The notes under the pieces were generated by a model. That model saw only the letters and a program-made list of their open reading frames with translations, ran no database searches and had not been told where the DNA came from. DNA of 64,000 bases from Phymatolithon calcareum (lineage: Eukaryota > Rhodophyta > Florideophyceae > Hapalidiales), in contig OZ345358.1 of assembly GCA_977006965.1 (NCBI GenBank), forward strand, positions 744,001 through 808,000. Reading direction: 5' to 3'. Numbering within the stretch: position 1 is the first letter of the stretch; each line of letters begins with the position of its first letter. The translations under genes were made by a program, and so were the position numbers. Shown piece after piece: positions 42,696 through 52,605 of this stretch.

Positions 42696-43534
42696 ATGCT
42701 CCATCGAGGCACCAGTCCCAAAGTATTTCGCCAGAATGGATTTTCTCCACAAAGGAACTCTGTTGAAAATGACTCTCAGGCATCTCAACCGCACAGTTCT
42801 GTCCCTTATACAGCACTCCTGGTAGGTCGTTCGGTTCACCGATCGGGATTTTAACTGTCCAACCCTCTTCTTCCAACGACCAAACTTTGAGTGTTGCTTG
42901 TAGGCGTCGCTTTTTTGACACCATACCTTCTTCCGCTTGTTTAGGAGTTTCTTTCATATGTTCTTCTTCCCCGAGATACCAAATGTCCTTTGATACGTCT
43001 TCCAGATCATTTTCTTTTCCCTGGTATTCTTCTGAAAGCTCCAGGAACTTCCTCCGTCTTACCAAGCTTAAGGCGAACCTTTCAGCCTGATGCATTCTCC
43101 TCATCTGTGGGCTGGCGAGACGGCAGAGCACTCGCATTCTCTCCCTTCGATACTCGACATATTTTCCGAAAACATATCTGTAGAAAAGACCTTCTGCTGC
43201 TTCAGTTACCGCTAGTAGTCGTTTCGTGATCGGTGTCAGGTGAATGGCATACTCTCATTTTGGGGAGAATCAACGACTTGAAAATCCTGATGCACGTGGT
43301 TGGTTGGAGTCCTCTGACGTTCAAGCCAATTTGGCGGAGTTTTGTGTATGCATCCCATCGCATTCCGAACTCTTGAGATTGCTGTATCGTCGGTGACTCC
43401 GTTGTTGTTCATACTGATCCCCAGGTAGGACATTCTCCAGGCCTGGTGCAGCTCTTTTCCTGCAAGGAAGTATTTCTTCTTCGGGAGTCCTTCGTACTTA
43501 AGGACCTCGCTCTTTCCTGGCTTTGTGCTCCATT

Positions 43535-43915
43535 TCATGGAGTCTCGGCTGCCCACTTCGTAGCTATGTCCAATAGTTTTTGCAATCCTTTTGCTTTCTT
43601 TGCCTGAAGAAGAACGTCATCCGCAAATAGCTGCGCTGGATGGTCAGACACTTTTCTTGTTACTTGGGCGGCAGCTTCGGCGAATGTATCCATGAATATG
43701 TTATATAGGCACGGACTAATCGGGGAGCCCTGCGGAACACTTCGGTCGATAATGCACCATGTTTTCGTTTCATCTCCTGCCGACGTGATCCACGACGGTT
43801 TCATCAGGTAAGATACCATCTTTGTTATGTGCTCCGGCAACTTTTTCTTCAGCCGCTCGAGGAGGATATCCCTCAGGACGCTGTCATACGCTGCTGACAA
43901 GTCAAGAACAGCAAC
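43535..43915 (-). pseudogene. LINE RT core, part 2
   Basis: The frame reads AAYDSVLRDILLERLKKK, then DRSVPQGSPISPCLYNIF and an LFADDVLLQAK active site. It is cut at its start by the inserted LINE. The upstream part resumes at 45825. Confidence 0.8.
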
Positions 43916-45824
43916 CGCAAGTGCAAAGTCCTAGGATTCGCCAGAGGTGGCAAGACTCCGATGCATCGGATCGGCGGAATGATCAGCATCTCGGGAGCAG
44001 TGATCGAGGCGGTGGCGGACTACAAACTTCTTGGAGTCCATTTTGACCAGCGACTTAGCTTCAAGAAACGGTGCTCGCAAACCGGAAGAAAGCTCAAATC
44101 AAAGACTCGGTTCATGCGCGCTCTCAGTGGAACTACATGGGGAGCTGAGTCACATGCGATGTAGTCATTCCGAAAAAAGCTACTGTGAACCAGTAGCGCT
44201 ATACGGAGCCTCGGCCTACGCGGTACACGGGGCTGACAACCACATCAAGCAAGTGGAAGTTGCGAGAAACGAAGCCGCTCGAGTCTCCACTGGTTGCTTG
44301 AAAGCCACGAAGATTTCGAAACTTCGGCTGCTTACTGGCATGAAGGCACTGCATGATTTTGGAGAACTGGAGGCTACCATGTTGATGGAAAAAGCGTTAA
44401 GATTGTCGCCGGACACCCCAGTTACAGGTGCAATGAACACTCGTGTGGCGAAACCGAAGAATCAAGTGCGATCATGGCGCGAGACTAGTACCCAACAGCT
44501 CGCTGAAAAGGGAATTTTTGCGGTCCCGCGAGATGGATTCCATCCACCAATTGGGAAGGACCGTTCGAAGAACAAGTATTGCAGTTTTCTTACCCCTGTG
44601 TCAGCAAAGGATGTGGAAAAGGAAAAGAAACTAGCCGCAGAGGCTCTGATACTCGAGCGGGAAGTCATGCAACCAGCGGCCATTGAACTATGGACAGATG
44701 GCAGCGTTGGAAAAATACCCACCGAGTTCATCCGTAATTTTCAAAATGACGAACGAGTCTCGGTGAATTGGCATGAAGGCTGGTACGCCGCGACGCTGAA
44801 GAAATTCGACGTATTGCACTATCAAGACAGCCCGGCGGTGGCGAAGTTTTCGACTCGACACGGGAAACCACAGGATATTCTCCTTTTCTACGACGACGGT
44901 GACAAACATGCGTATGCCTCCACTCCAACCGTTTCCAAACAGCATGTAGTTCTTTGTGATGAGGATGGCAATATACTAGACATGTATAGAACCATACCTG
45001 CTAATGTCGGCGGCGCAGGGATTTTGCTGATGAACGGAAACGAAATGGTGAAGGAATTGGCGCTGACGGCAGGAGCTGTTGGATCTTCATATGACGCCGA
45101 GGTCTTTGCCCCTGCCCATGCGTTCCAAGAAGTGCTGAAGATCCCATTAGCACCTGGAAGCACTATACGGTGGTTCACTGACAGTAGGAGCGCTATCGAT
45201 GCCATTGACGGTGAACCGAGGGGATACTGGGAGATGATACGGAAACTTTGGGGCCTTATGGAGCAGCTGATGTCCAAGGGTATCTTTGTCGAAGGCATCT
45301 GGATTCCTAGTCACTGTGGAATTCCAAGAAATGATGCTGCCGACGAATTAGCTCGAAAGGGTATCTACGAATCTAACCTTCTGGACCACCAGAAAGTTCC
45401 TCTGACACTCGAAGCAGCAAGATCCATCATCAGGCCGCCTTCCAAATTCGATCCAGTCGTCGTTCCAACTCTTACAGAAGACCTTCCCATATCGCATAGA
45501 CGAGCAGAGGTGATGCTGCACCAGCTGATTGGAGACTGCACCCCAGTGGTTGCCACTTTTCACCACGGATGCAATATGGAAGTAATTCCGTACGATCCAG
45601 TGTGCAAGGGAACTACCGAGCACCTAATCCTACGATGTGGTGGACGTTCCGCCTCACGACGAAAATATATTGGCCGAGTGGGAAAAAAGACTGTCGAAGA
45701 GGTATGCCGTGAGAGACCACTAGCCGTACTCAAATTTCTGAACAATGAGATGCTGTTGCAAAACAGCTCTAGACGCTTACCATAAGTGTGAGCGATCTTT
45801 CCGCAATAAAGAAAGAGAGAAAGA
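43916..45824 (+). mobile_element. 5'-truncated RNase H-bearing LINE fragment, nested
   Basis: This plus-strand insertion lies within the minus-strand LINE and is flanked by a 12-bp duplication (43904-43915 and 45825-45836, one mismatch: AAG(A/T)ACAGCAAC). It starts abruptly inside the RT thumb region and ends with a short 3' UTR and an AATAAAGAAAGAGAGAAAGA tail, as expected for target-primed reverse transcription with 5' truncation. It differs from the other LINEs here in having an RNase H domain. Confidence 0.85.
44031..45785 (+). CDS. LINE RT C-terminus plus RNase H with a Tudor-like insertion
   Basis: The 584-codon frame has a shift near 44165 (RT thumb residues, including LGVHFDQRLSFKKRC, lie in another frame at 43961-44164), so the true N-terminus is missing. 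From about residue 60 it reads through a YGA...G..K connection region. RNase H begins with ELWTDGSV (Asp223). It resumes only at residue 327 with GGAGILLM, then YDAEVFA (Glu), WFTDSRSA (Asp about 384) and IPSHCGIPRNDAAD. The roughly 98 residues between contain ERVSVNWHEGWYAA and YDDGD (287-291), the hallmarks of a Tudor/Agenet-type chromatin-reader fold. A CxxH-like tail follows RNase H. The frame is open throughout the insertion. Confidence 0.7.
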   Translation: MESILTSDLASRNGARKPEESSNQRLGSCALSVELHGELSHMRCSHSEKSYCEPVALYGASAYAVHGADNHIKQVEVARNEAARVSTGCLKATKISKLRLLTGMKALHDFGELEATMLMEKALRLSPDTPVTGAMNTRVAKPKNQVRSWRETSTQQLAEKGIFAVPRDGFHPPIGKDRSKNKYCSFLTPVSAKDVEKEKKLAAEALILEREVMQPAAIELWTDGSVGKIPTEFIRNFQNDERVSVNWHEGWYAATLKKFDVLHYQDSPAVAKFSTRHGKPQDILLFYDDGDKHAYASTPTVSKQHVVLCDEDGNILDMYRTIPANVGGAGILLMNGNEMVKELALTAGAVGSSYDAEVFAPAHAFQEVLKIPLAPGSTIRWFTDSRSAIDAIDGEPRGYWEMIRKLWGLMEQLMSKGIFVEGIWIPSHCGIPRNDAADELARKGIYESNLLDHQKVPLTLEAARSIIRPPSKFDPVVVPTLTEDLPISHRRAEVMLHQLIGDCTPVVATFHHGCNMEVIPYDPVCKGTTEHLILRCGGRSASRRKYIGRVGKKTVEEVCRERPLAVLKFLNNEMLLQNSSRRLP

Positions 45825-47518
45825 AAGTACAGCAACGAACGGGTGACCATTTTGCATAGTATTCTTTGCGCGAAGTATGGCCAAATATGTGCTCTTGTCT
45901 CTCCGAAAACCCAGTTGTGCTCTGTTAAACCGGTAGTGATCCCTTATGTATGAGTCTAGGGCGGAATCGATTATCTTCCTGACCTGACTCAGTAGAGAGA
46001 TAGGCCTGTAGTTTGCCGCAATGCGTGCTGGACCTTTCTTGTAGAGGGGAATACGTGTTGCTTGCCGCCATTGTCGTGGGAGTCACCTCAGTCACCCGCA
46101 TGTCTCCCACAGAACCAGAATCAATTCGAAACCGACCTCCTCGTTTGCGTGTAGCATCTCCACAGCAACGCCATCTGGGCCCATAGCTTTTCCTCTTGGC
46201 GTTCTGTTAAAGGCTCTTCGAAGATGCCTCCTCATTGCTCTGTTAACCGTAAACCTTTCAAGGGTCACATTCCAATCCTTCTCCGCTTTGCACACGTTCG
46301 AGATGTACGCGGAAAACTTGCTCGTGTTTACTGGGGCTCCTAAGGCCCGGTTCTTATCAGTTCGTCGCTCCTTGGACTTCATAACCTTGCTCGCGACATT
46401 TGCAGCCTCACTGGGGCCCATCTTCTCGATTCCTTCTATATATTTTTCAAATTGGTCCTCCTTCGATTTCCGTACTTTTTTCTGAATCAGCGCTTTGACT
46501 TTTTTCAGCTCAGCTTTGTCTTCTTGGAGACCCATCCTTTGTACCCTTTTGTAAATTCTTGTTCTTTTCTTGGCTAATTGATCGAGCTCTCTGTTCTAGA
46601 ACGTCTTGTATCGTCCCGGCCTGGGCTTGTCGGGGGTCCAGGGCTTTGTGATCTTGACGCATAGAATTTTGTACCAAGCATTGAGGTCATCTTCATTGAT
46701 ACAAGCGCGCAGTTTTTGGATCATGCCTGGGGCCCACGAGAATATTTCCGCACTGGCTTGTGCCGCTCGTTCTGGGCATTTCTTGCTGCACTTGATATGA
46801 ACTTTTCCTTCTGCTGTGCGACAATTTTGTGATTCAAGAATCGCATTCGAACCGGTGTGTGCTCTGTGTTACCATTCCATGGTCCGTTCTGAACATACGG
46901 AACTTCAGCTTCCGCTGACTTTGTAAGAAATATGTCGATATTGCTTCTCCCTTGATTTGTCATGAATGTGGGGCTGCTCGCAGTCTTTATTCTCCAGTTG
47001 TGCCTCGTTGCCCACGATACAATCTTGGTCCCTCTCCAGTTTCTCTTATGGTCCCAAAGTCTGTGTATCGCCTTCAGGTCAGCCATGATGACAGTTTTCC
47101 ACGGCAGTACTTGTGGAGGTAAGCGAGACATGTGTCGTACTCTTCTTGTCTGGCTAAAGGCGAAATGTACACAACGGCCATGATTATGTTTGAGATATTC
47201 GCCATCACTGCTTGGTAGATTTTTGTCGCTGTCTTGAAGAGCACTTTTGTGGGTGTTCTTGGCCTAGTTATGAGTGCAACTCCACCACGAGGTCTATCTC
47301 CTCCTTCCTGTCGTCTTCTAGCGCAAATTTGGTCATAGTTAACCCTTATCGCAGTGTCTTCTTTTTGGAATGTCTCACACAGCCCCAATACCTGTATGTG
47401 ATGCCGTTCCATCAGGGCTTCAACCATGGCTGGTGTTTCCGACGAACCGCGCACGTTGAAAGTACATAATTCAATGCGGTTTCCTATGATCATTGTTCCT
47501 CATTTCCTTCAGCTTCCC
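45825..47518 (-). pseudogene. LINE endonuclease and RT N-terminal region
   Basis: The endonuclease (47493-47074) reads IELCTFNVRGSSET, ETFQKEDTAIRV and RPRGGVALITR. It continues at 47131-46721 with TNQGRSNIDIFLTK. A long helical, lysine-rich linker follows (46535-46092), and then the RT fingers block GKAMGPDGVAVEMLHA. One frameshift splits the endonuclease at about 47080. Stops appear near 46085. Confidence 0.8.
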
Positions 47519-47824
47519 TGTGCGAGCAGAAATTATATCTCTGGACCGTTCTTTACAGGCTTCAACTGTGGCGGTTCGCGGTGAGCGTCATATTAGCATA
47601 TCGCTCGAGACAGAGAACAATTTTTTAAAGGAAGCTCCCTCTGAAAGTGAGGATCACGCTTTGTAGAGGACTCACAGCTAATAAAATCAATTGAGTTTTC
47701 ATTACAAGAAAGCAAATCGGAACGCTTGGAGATTGCAGTATTGTGGACCAATGTAGCGGCTGACTGGAACTTTTGGTTTCTTACTGAAGAAACAACAATC
47801 TAGGCACATCACAGGTGAGCCAGG
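47519..47824. other. Spacer of the LINE inverted pair
   Basis: No coding potential is seen. This is the single-copy centre between the two LINE arms. Confidence 0.5.
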
Positions 47825-48140
47825 AACGGTGCTCGGGGTAAGTATGAACCAAAAAGTCACCGACAACGTGATAATCTCAAGACTTCGGAATGAGGTTGGA
47901 TGCATACACAAACTACGCCAAATCGGTGTGAATGTTAGCAGTTTCCAGCCAACCACGAGTATCAGGATTTTTAAGTTGCTGATTCTCCCGAAATGGCAGT
48001 GTGTCACCCACTTCATGCCGATGACCAAACGATTACAAGGTGCGATCGAAGCAGCAGAAGGTCTTTTATACAAGTACGTATTTGGAAAATATGTCGACCA
48101 GCGAAGAGAGCGGATGCGCGTGTTGTGCTGACTGGCGAGC
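47825..48140 (+). mobile_element. LINE RT thumb fragment
   Basis: The plus frame reads LGVSMNQKVTDNVIISRLRN, then PTTSIRIFKLLILPKW and ERMRVLC. It matches the thumb region of the downstream LINE (50340-50640) but is diverged. It lies immediately before that element's 5' end. Confidence 0.75.
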
Positions 48141-48211
48141 CCGGGGAAGAGGGGGCAGACCAGGCTGAAAAGACCAGCATCGCACAGGGAAGCTGAAGGA
48201 AATGAGGAACA

Positions 48212-48829
48212 TTGATCATAGGAAACCGCATTGAATTATGTACTTTCAACGTGGGAGGTTCGTCGGAAACACCAGCCATGGTTGAAGCCCTGATGGAACG
48301 GCATCACATACAGGTATTGGGGCTGTGTGAGACATTCCAAAAAGAAGACACTGCGATAAGGGTTAACTATGACCAAATTTGCGCTAGAAGACGACAGGAA
48401 GGAGGAGATAGACCTCGTGGTGGAGTTGCACTCATAACTAGGCCAAGAACACCCACAAGGGTGCTCTTCAAGACAGCGACAAAAGTGTACCAAGCAGTGG
48501 TGGCGAATATCTCAAACATAATCATGGCCGTTGTGTACATTTCGCCTTTAGCGAAACAAAAAGACTACGACACATGTCTCGCTTACCTCCACAAGTGCTG
48601 CCGTGGAAAAGCTGTCATCATGGGTGACCTGAAGGCGATACACAGACTTTGGGACCATAAGAGAAACTGGAGAGGGACCAAGATTGTATCGTGGGCAGCG
48701 AGGCACAACTGGAGAATAAGGACTGCGAGCAGCCCCACATTCATGACAAATCAAGGGAGAAGCAATATCGACATATTTCTTACAAAGTCAGCGGAAGCTG
48801 AAGTTCCGTATGTTCAGAACGGACCATAG
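48212..48829 (+). pseudogene. LINE AP endonuclease
   Basis: 205 codons of an exonuclease/endonuclease/phosphatase domain: CTFNVGGSSET, GLCETFQKED, RPRGGVALITR, VVYISPL, VIMGDLKAIHRLWD and SNIDIFLT. The usual GDxN Asn is Lys here, which may have abolished nicking activity. The frame stops before the linker region, where the minus copy reads through. Confidence 0.8.
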
Positions 48830-49171
48830 GATGGTAACACAGAGCACACACCGGTTCGAATGCGATTCTTGAATCACAAAATTGTCGCACAGAAGAAGGA
48901 AAAGTTCATATCAAGAGCAGCAAGGAAATGCCCAGAACGAGCGGCACAAGCCAGTGCGGAAATATTCTCGTGGGCCCCAGGCATGATCCAAAAACTGCGC
49001 GCTTGTATCAATGAAGATGACCTCAATGCTTGGTACAAAAGTCTATGCGTCAAGATCAAAAAGCCCTGGACCCCCGACAAGCCCAGGCCGGGACGATACA
49101 AGACGTTCTAGAACAGAGAGCTCGATCAATTAGCCAAGAAAAGAACAAGAATTTACAAAAGGGTACAAAGG

Positions 49172-50243
49172 ATGGGTCTCCAAGAAGACAAAGCTGAGCT
49201 GAAAAAAGTCAAAGCGCTGATTCAGAAAAAAGTACGGAAATCGAAGGAGGACCAATTTGAAAAATATATAGAAGGAATCGAGAAGATGGGCCCCAGTGAG
49301 GCTGCAAATGTCGCGAGCAAGGTTATGAAGTCCAAGGAGCGACGAAGTGGTAAGAACCGGGCCCTAGGAGCCCCAGTACACCCGAGCAAGTTTTCCGCGT
49401 ACATCTCGAACGTGTGCCAAGCGGAGAAGGATTGGAATGTGACCCTTGAAAGGTTTACGGTTAACAGAGCAATGAGGAGGCATCTTCGAAGAGCCTTTAA
49501 CAGAGCGCCGAGAGGAAAAGCTGTGGGCCCAGACGGCGTTGCTGTGGAGATGCTACACGCAAACAAGGAGGCCGGATTCGAATTGATTCTGGTTCTGTGG
49601 GAGACATGCGGGCGACTGAGGTACCTCCCACGACAATGGCGGCAAGCGACACTTATTCCCCTCTACAAGAAAGGGCCAACACACATTGCGGCAAAACTAC
49701 AGGCCTATCTCTCTACTGAGTCAGGTCAGGAAGATAATCGATTCCGCCCTAGACTCACACATAAGGGACCACTACCGGTTTAACAGAGCACAACTGGGTT
49801 TTCGGAGAGACAAGAGCACATATTTGGCCATACTTCGCGCAAAGAAGACTATGCAAAATGGTCACCCGTTCGTCGCTGTACTTGACTTGTCAGCAGCGTA
49901 TGACAGCGTCCCGAGGGATATCCTCCTCAAGCGGCTGAAGAAAAAGTTGCCGGAGCACATAACAAAGATAGTATCTTACCTGATGAAACCGTCGTGGATC
50001 ACGTCGGCAGGAGATGAAACGAAAACATGGTGCATTATCGACCGAAGTGTTTCGCAGGGCTCCCCGATTAGTCCGTGCCTATATAACATATTCATGGATA
50101 CATTCGCCGAAGCTGCCGCCCAAGTAACAAGAAAAGTGTCTGACCATCCAGCGCAGCTATTTGCGGATGACGTTCTTCTTCAGGCAAAGAAAGCAAAAGG
50201 ATTGCAAGTACTATTGGACATATCTACGAAATGGGCAGCCTAG
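49172..50243 (+). pseudogene. LINE reverse transcriptase
   Basis: The frame at 49172-49783 carries the linker and RT fingers (GKAVGPDGVAVEMLHA, LPRQWRQATLIPLYKKG). After a one-base shift at about 49690, 49686-50243 carries NYRPISLLSQVRK, VAVLDLSAAYDSVPRDIL, SQGSPISPCLYNIF and the active site LFADDVLLQAK. The usual PQG is SQG in this copy. Confidence 0.85.
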
Positions 50244-50620
50244 AACTCCATGAAATGGAACACGAAGCCAGGAAAGAGCGAGGTCCTTAAGTACGAAGGA
50301 CTCCCAAAGAAGAAATTCTTCCTTGCAGGAAAAGAGCTGCACCAGGCCTGGAGACTGTCCTACCTCGGGATCAGTATGAACAACAACGGAGTCACCGACG
50401 ATACAGCAATCTCAAGAGTTCGGAATGCGAAGGGATGCACACACAAAACTCCGCCAAATTGGCTTGAACGTCAGAGGACTCCAACCAACCACGTGCATCA
50501 GGATTTTCAAGTCGCTGATTCTCCCCAAATGGGAGTATGCTATTCACCTGACACCGATCACGAAAAGACTACTATCGGCAATTCGTCTTCGGAAAATATG
50601 CCGAGAATCGAAGGGAGAGA

Positions 50621-51190
50621 ATGCGAGTGCTCTGCCGTCTCGCCAGCCCACAGATGAGGAGAATGCACCAGGCTGAAAGGTTCGCCTTAAGCTTGGTAAG
50701 ACGGAGGAAGTTCCTGGAGCTTTCAGAAGAATACCAGGGAAAAGAAGAAGATCTGGAAGACGTATCAAAGGACACTGGGTATCTCGGGGAAGAGGAACAC
50801 CTTAAAGAAGCTCTGAAACAAGCGGAAGCAGGAATGGTGTCAAAAAAGCGACGCCTACAAGCAACGGTCAAAGTCTGGTCGTTGGAAGAAGAGGGTCGGG
50901 CAGTTCAAATCCCGATCGGCGTACCGAACGACCTACCAGGAGTGCTATATATAAGGGACAGAACTGTGCGGTTGAGATGCCTGAGAGTCATTTTCAACAG
51001 AGTTCCTTTGTGGAGAAAATCCATTCTGGCGAAATACTTTGGGACTGGTGCTGTGGTGGAGCTTATCGTGTTGCAACGTATGCTACGGCCTATGAAGATG
51101 GACCAAGAAACGGAATATGAATGCAAAAGACTTACTTGGGCCCTCACAGGGAGAGAAATTCGAATTAAGGAGATATTAGAAGGAGAGTAG
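50621..51190 (+). pseudogene. LINE pol C-terminal domain
   Basis: A 189-codon frame, MRVLCRLASPQMRRMHQAER, followed by charged helices and VPNDLPGVLYIRDRTVRLRC. It ends REIRIKEILEGE. The same domain, of unknown function, closes the LINEs at 13547, 42720, 51279 and 58725. Confidence 0.75.
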
Positions 51191-51278
51191 AGAGATGAGT
51201 ATCGAAAACAACGAGAAGCTGCCCTGTTACTCAATTTGAGGCTTTGGGAGCTTTTAAAATAAATCAACATATATCCCC

Positions 51279-51843
51279 AGGCTGAAAGGTTCGATTTGAG
51301 CCTATTCAGATGTAAGAAATACCTGGAAGAGACAAAAGAATATGGCGGAAGAGAAGAGAATTTGGCAAACGTATTAAAGGATATCGGGTATCTCAGAGAA
51401 GAGGAGGACCTCAAAGGAGCGTTAAAAAAAGAGGAAGACCGTAAAGTGTCCAAGAAGAGCCGGAGGAGACCGTTAAAGGCTGGAAGGAGGAAGAAGAATG
51501 GCGGAAAACAAAAATCCCGATAGACGAGTCGAACAAGCTACCAGGAGTGCTACATATAAGAGACAGAAAGACGCGCCTGTGGTGCGTAAGAGTGCTTTTC
51601 AGCAGATCAACCTTGGCAACATACTTTGGGACCGGTGCTTTGATTTAGCTCCTAACGCTCCAAGGAACAGTGCGATCCACGGAAATGGACCGAGAGACTG
51701 AATATGAATGCAAAAGACTTACTCGGGTCCTGACGGGAAGAAAAATTCGAATTAAGGGGATTTTAGGAGAATAGAGTGCGAAAGCGTGAGAAGCAGCCCT
51801 GTTAGATTTTGTAACTTTCTAAAATAAAACATCACATATCCCC
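51279..51843 (+). mobile_element. 5'-truncated LINE 3' end, head-to-tail with the previous LINE
   Basis: It starts exactly after the preceding element's terminal ATATCCCC and repeats its last roughly 560 bp in diverged form (GLUTAMATE/LYSINE-rich C-terminal domain, RKIRIKGILGE-like end). It ends AAAATAAAACATCACATATCCCC. It has several frameshifts. Confidence 0.8.
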
Positions 51844-52480
51844 AATATTGTAAGAGCCCATTATTATTGCAATACATATTGAAAAGATACTGACTCGTAT
51901 TCGCGGTATTGTCGAAGACGCTCGATTCTATTCTTCAAACTACGTCGCGCTGCCGTTCTCTTCTTCTGACGGTCAATTGTTTTTGGCAGGGGATGACGCT
52001 AGTCTTACTCTGTCACAGGCGACGTCTCGCACACGCTAGAGCACGTCAGCAGTATACTAGCACATCGGCTGTTCCCTGACCAGAGCGCCACCAATCGCAT
52101 CCCGGTCTTGAAGGAGCGGGAATATGCAGTCTTCTAGTCCAACCTCGCAGTCAGAGCAGGATGAGCTGGTACGCTGGAGACTTCTGGAAACGCTTGGAGG
52201 ATCGGGTCATCAGAAAGCTTTGAGTGCAGCAATCTTTGATACAAACCGATGACACAAGAGGAAGGCCTGCATCGTTTTCGAGGATGTTGCGGGGTCTGGG
52301 AATAAAATGACCAATATAAATTGATGTTCACATTCGCCAATAGTATACGAACGCCGCATTCATATGACCCAATTAGAAAAAAGAGATGAGGCATTCAGAA
52401 TTTTCTTCATCGGCGTGAGGACCAATACAAGTACTTGGCGCGGAGGGCTTCTCTATGCATCTCCCAGGTTTGCCAGAGAT
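51844..52480. other. Intergenic; no gene seen
   Basis: The upstream region of the phycoerythrin gamma gene. No repeats or coding segments are recognised apart from the promoter. Confidence 0.5.
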
Positions 52481-52490
52481 TCCGACCTAT

Positions 52491-52496
52491 TATATA
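52491..52496 (+). promoter_or_regulatory. TATA box of the phycoerythrin gamma gene
   Basis: TATATA lies 115 bp before the start codon, a distance close to that of the TATA-like box of the bromoperoxidase gene. Confidence 0.5.
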
Positions 52497-52605
52497 CTTT
52501 GGGAGGAATCAATAATATCTTAGAGGCATTCTTAGCAGTAGCCTGATTGAATCATGGTCTCTCTCTCCGCGCAGTCCGAACGGCTCCAAAAGTAACACTC
52601 CCACA

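Larger units (their letters stand above)
42709..47518 (-). mobile_element. Minus-strand LINE, left half of an inverted pair
   Basis: Reading leftward, the AP endonuclease starts near 47493. An RT N-terminal region (46535-46092), the RT core (continuing at 43900-43535) and a C-terminal domain (43137-42720) follow. The element is interrupted by another LINE fragment at 43916-45824. It is about 95% identical in protein to the plus-strand copy at 48180-51278 and begins at the same 5' base (TCGCACAGGG). The last roughly 200 bp of its 3' end are missing. Two stops in the RT fingers region (near 46085) show it is dead, although most frames are long. Confidence 0.85.
48180..51278 (+). mobile_element. 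Plus-strand LINE, right half of an inverted pair
   Basis: In order it has an AP endonuclease (48212-48829), a lysine-rich linker, RT (49172-50243), thumb (50250-50657), a C-terminal domain (50621-51190) and a 3' UTR ending AAAATAAATCAACATATATCCCC. There is one stop after the endonuclease (48829), a one-base insertion near 49690, a stop at 50241 and a shift near 50430. No ORF1 is present. It is inactive but relatively young, given its similarity to the minus copy. Confidence 0.85.
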
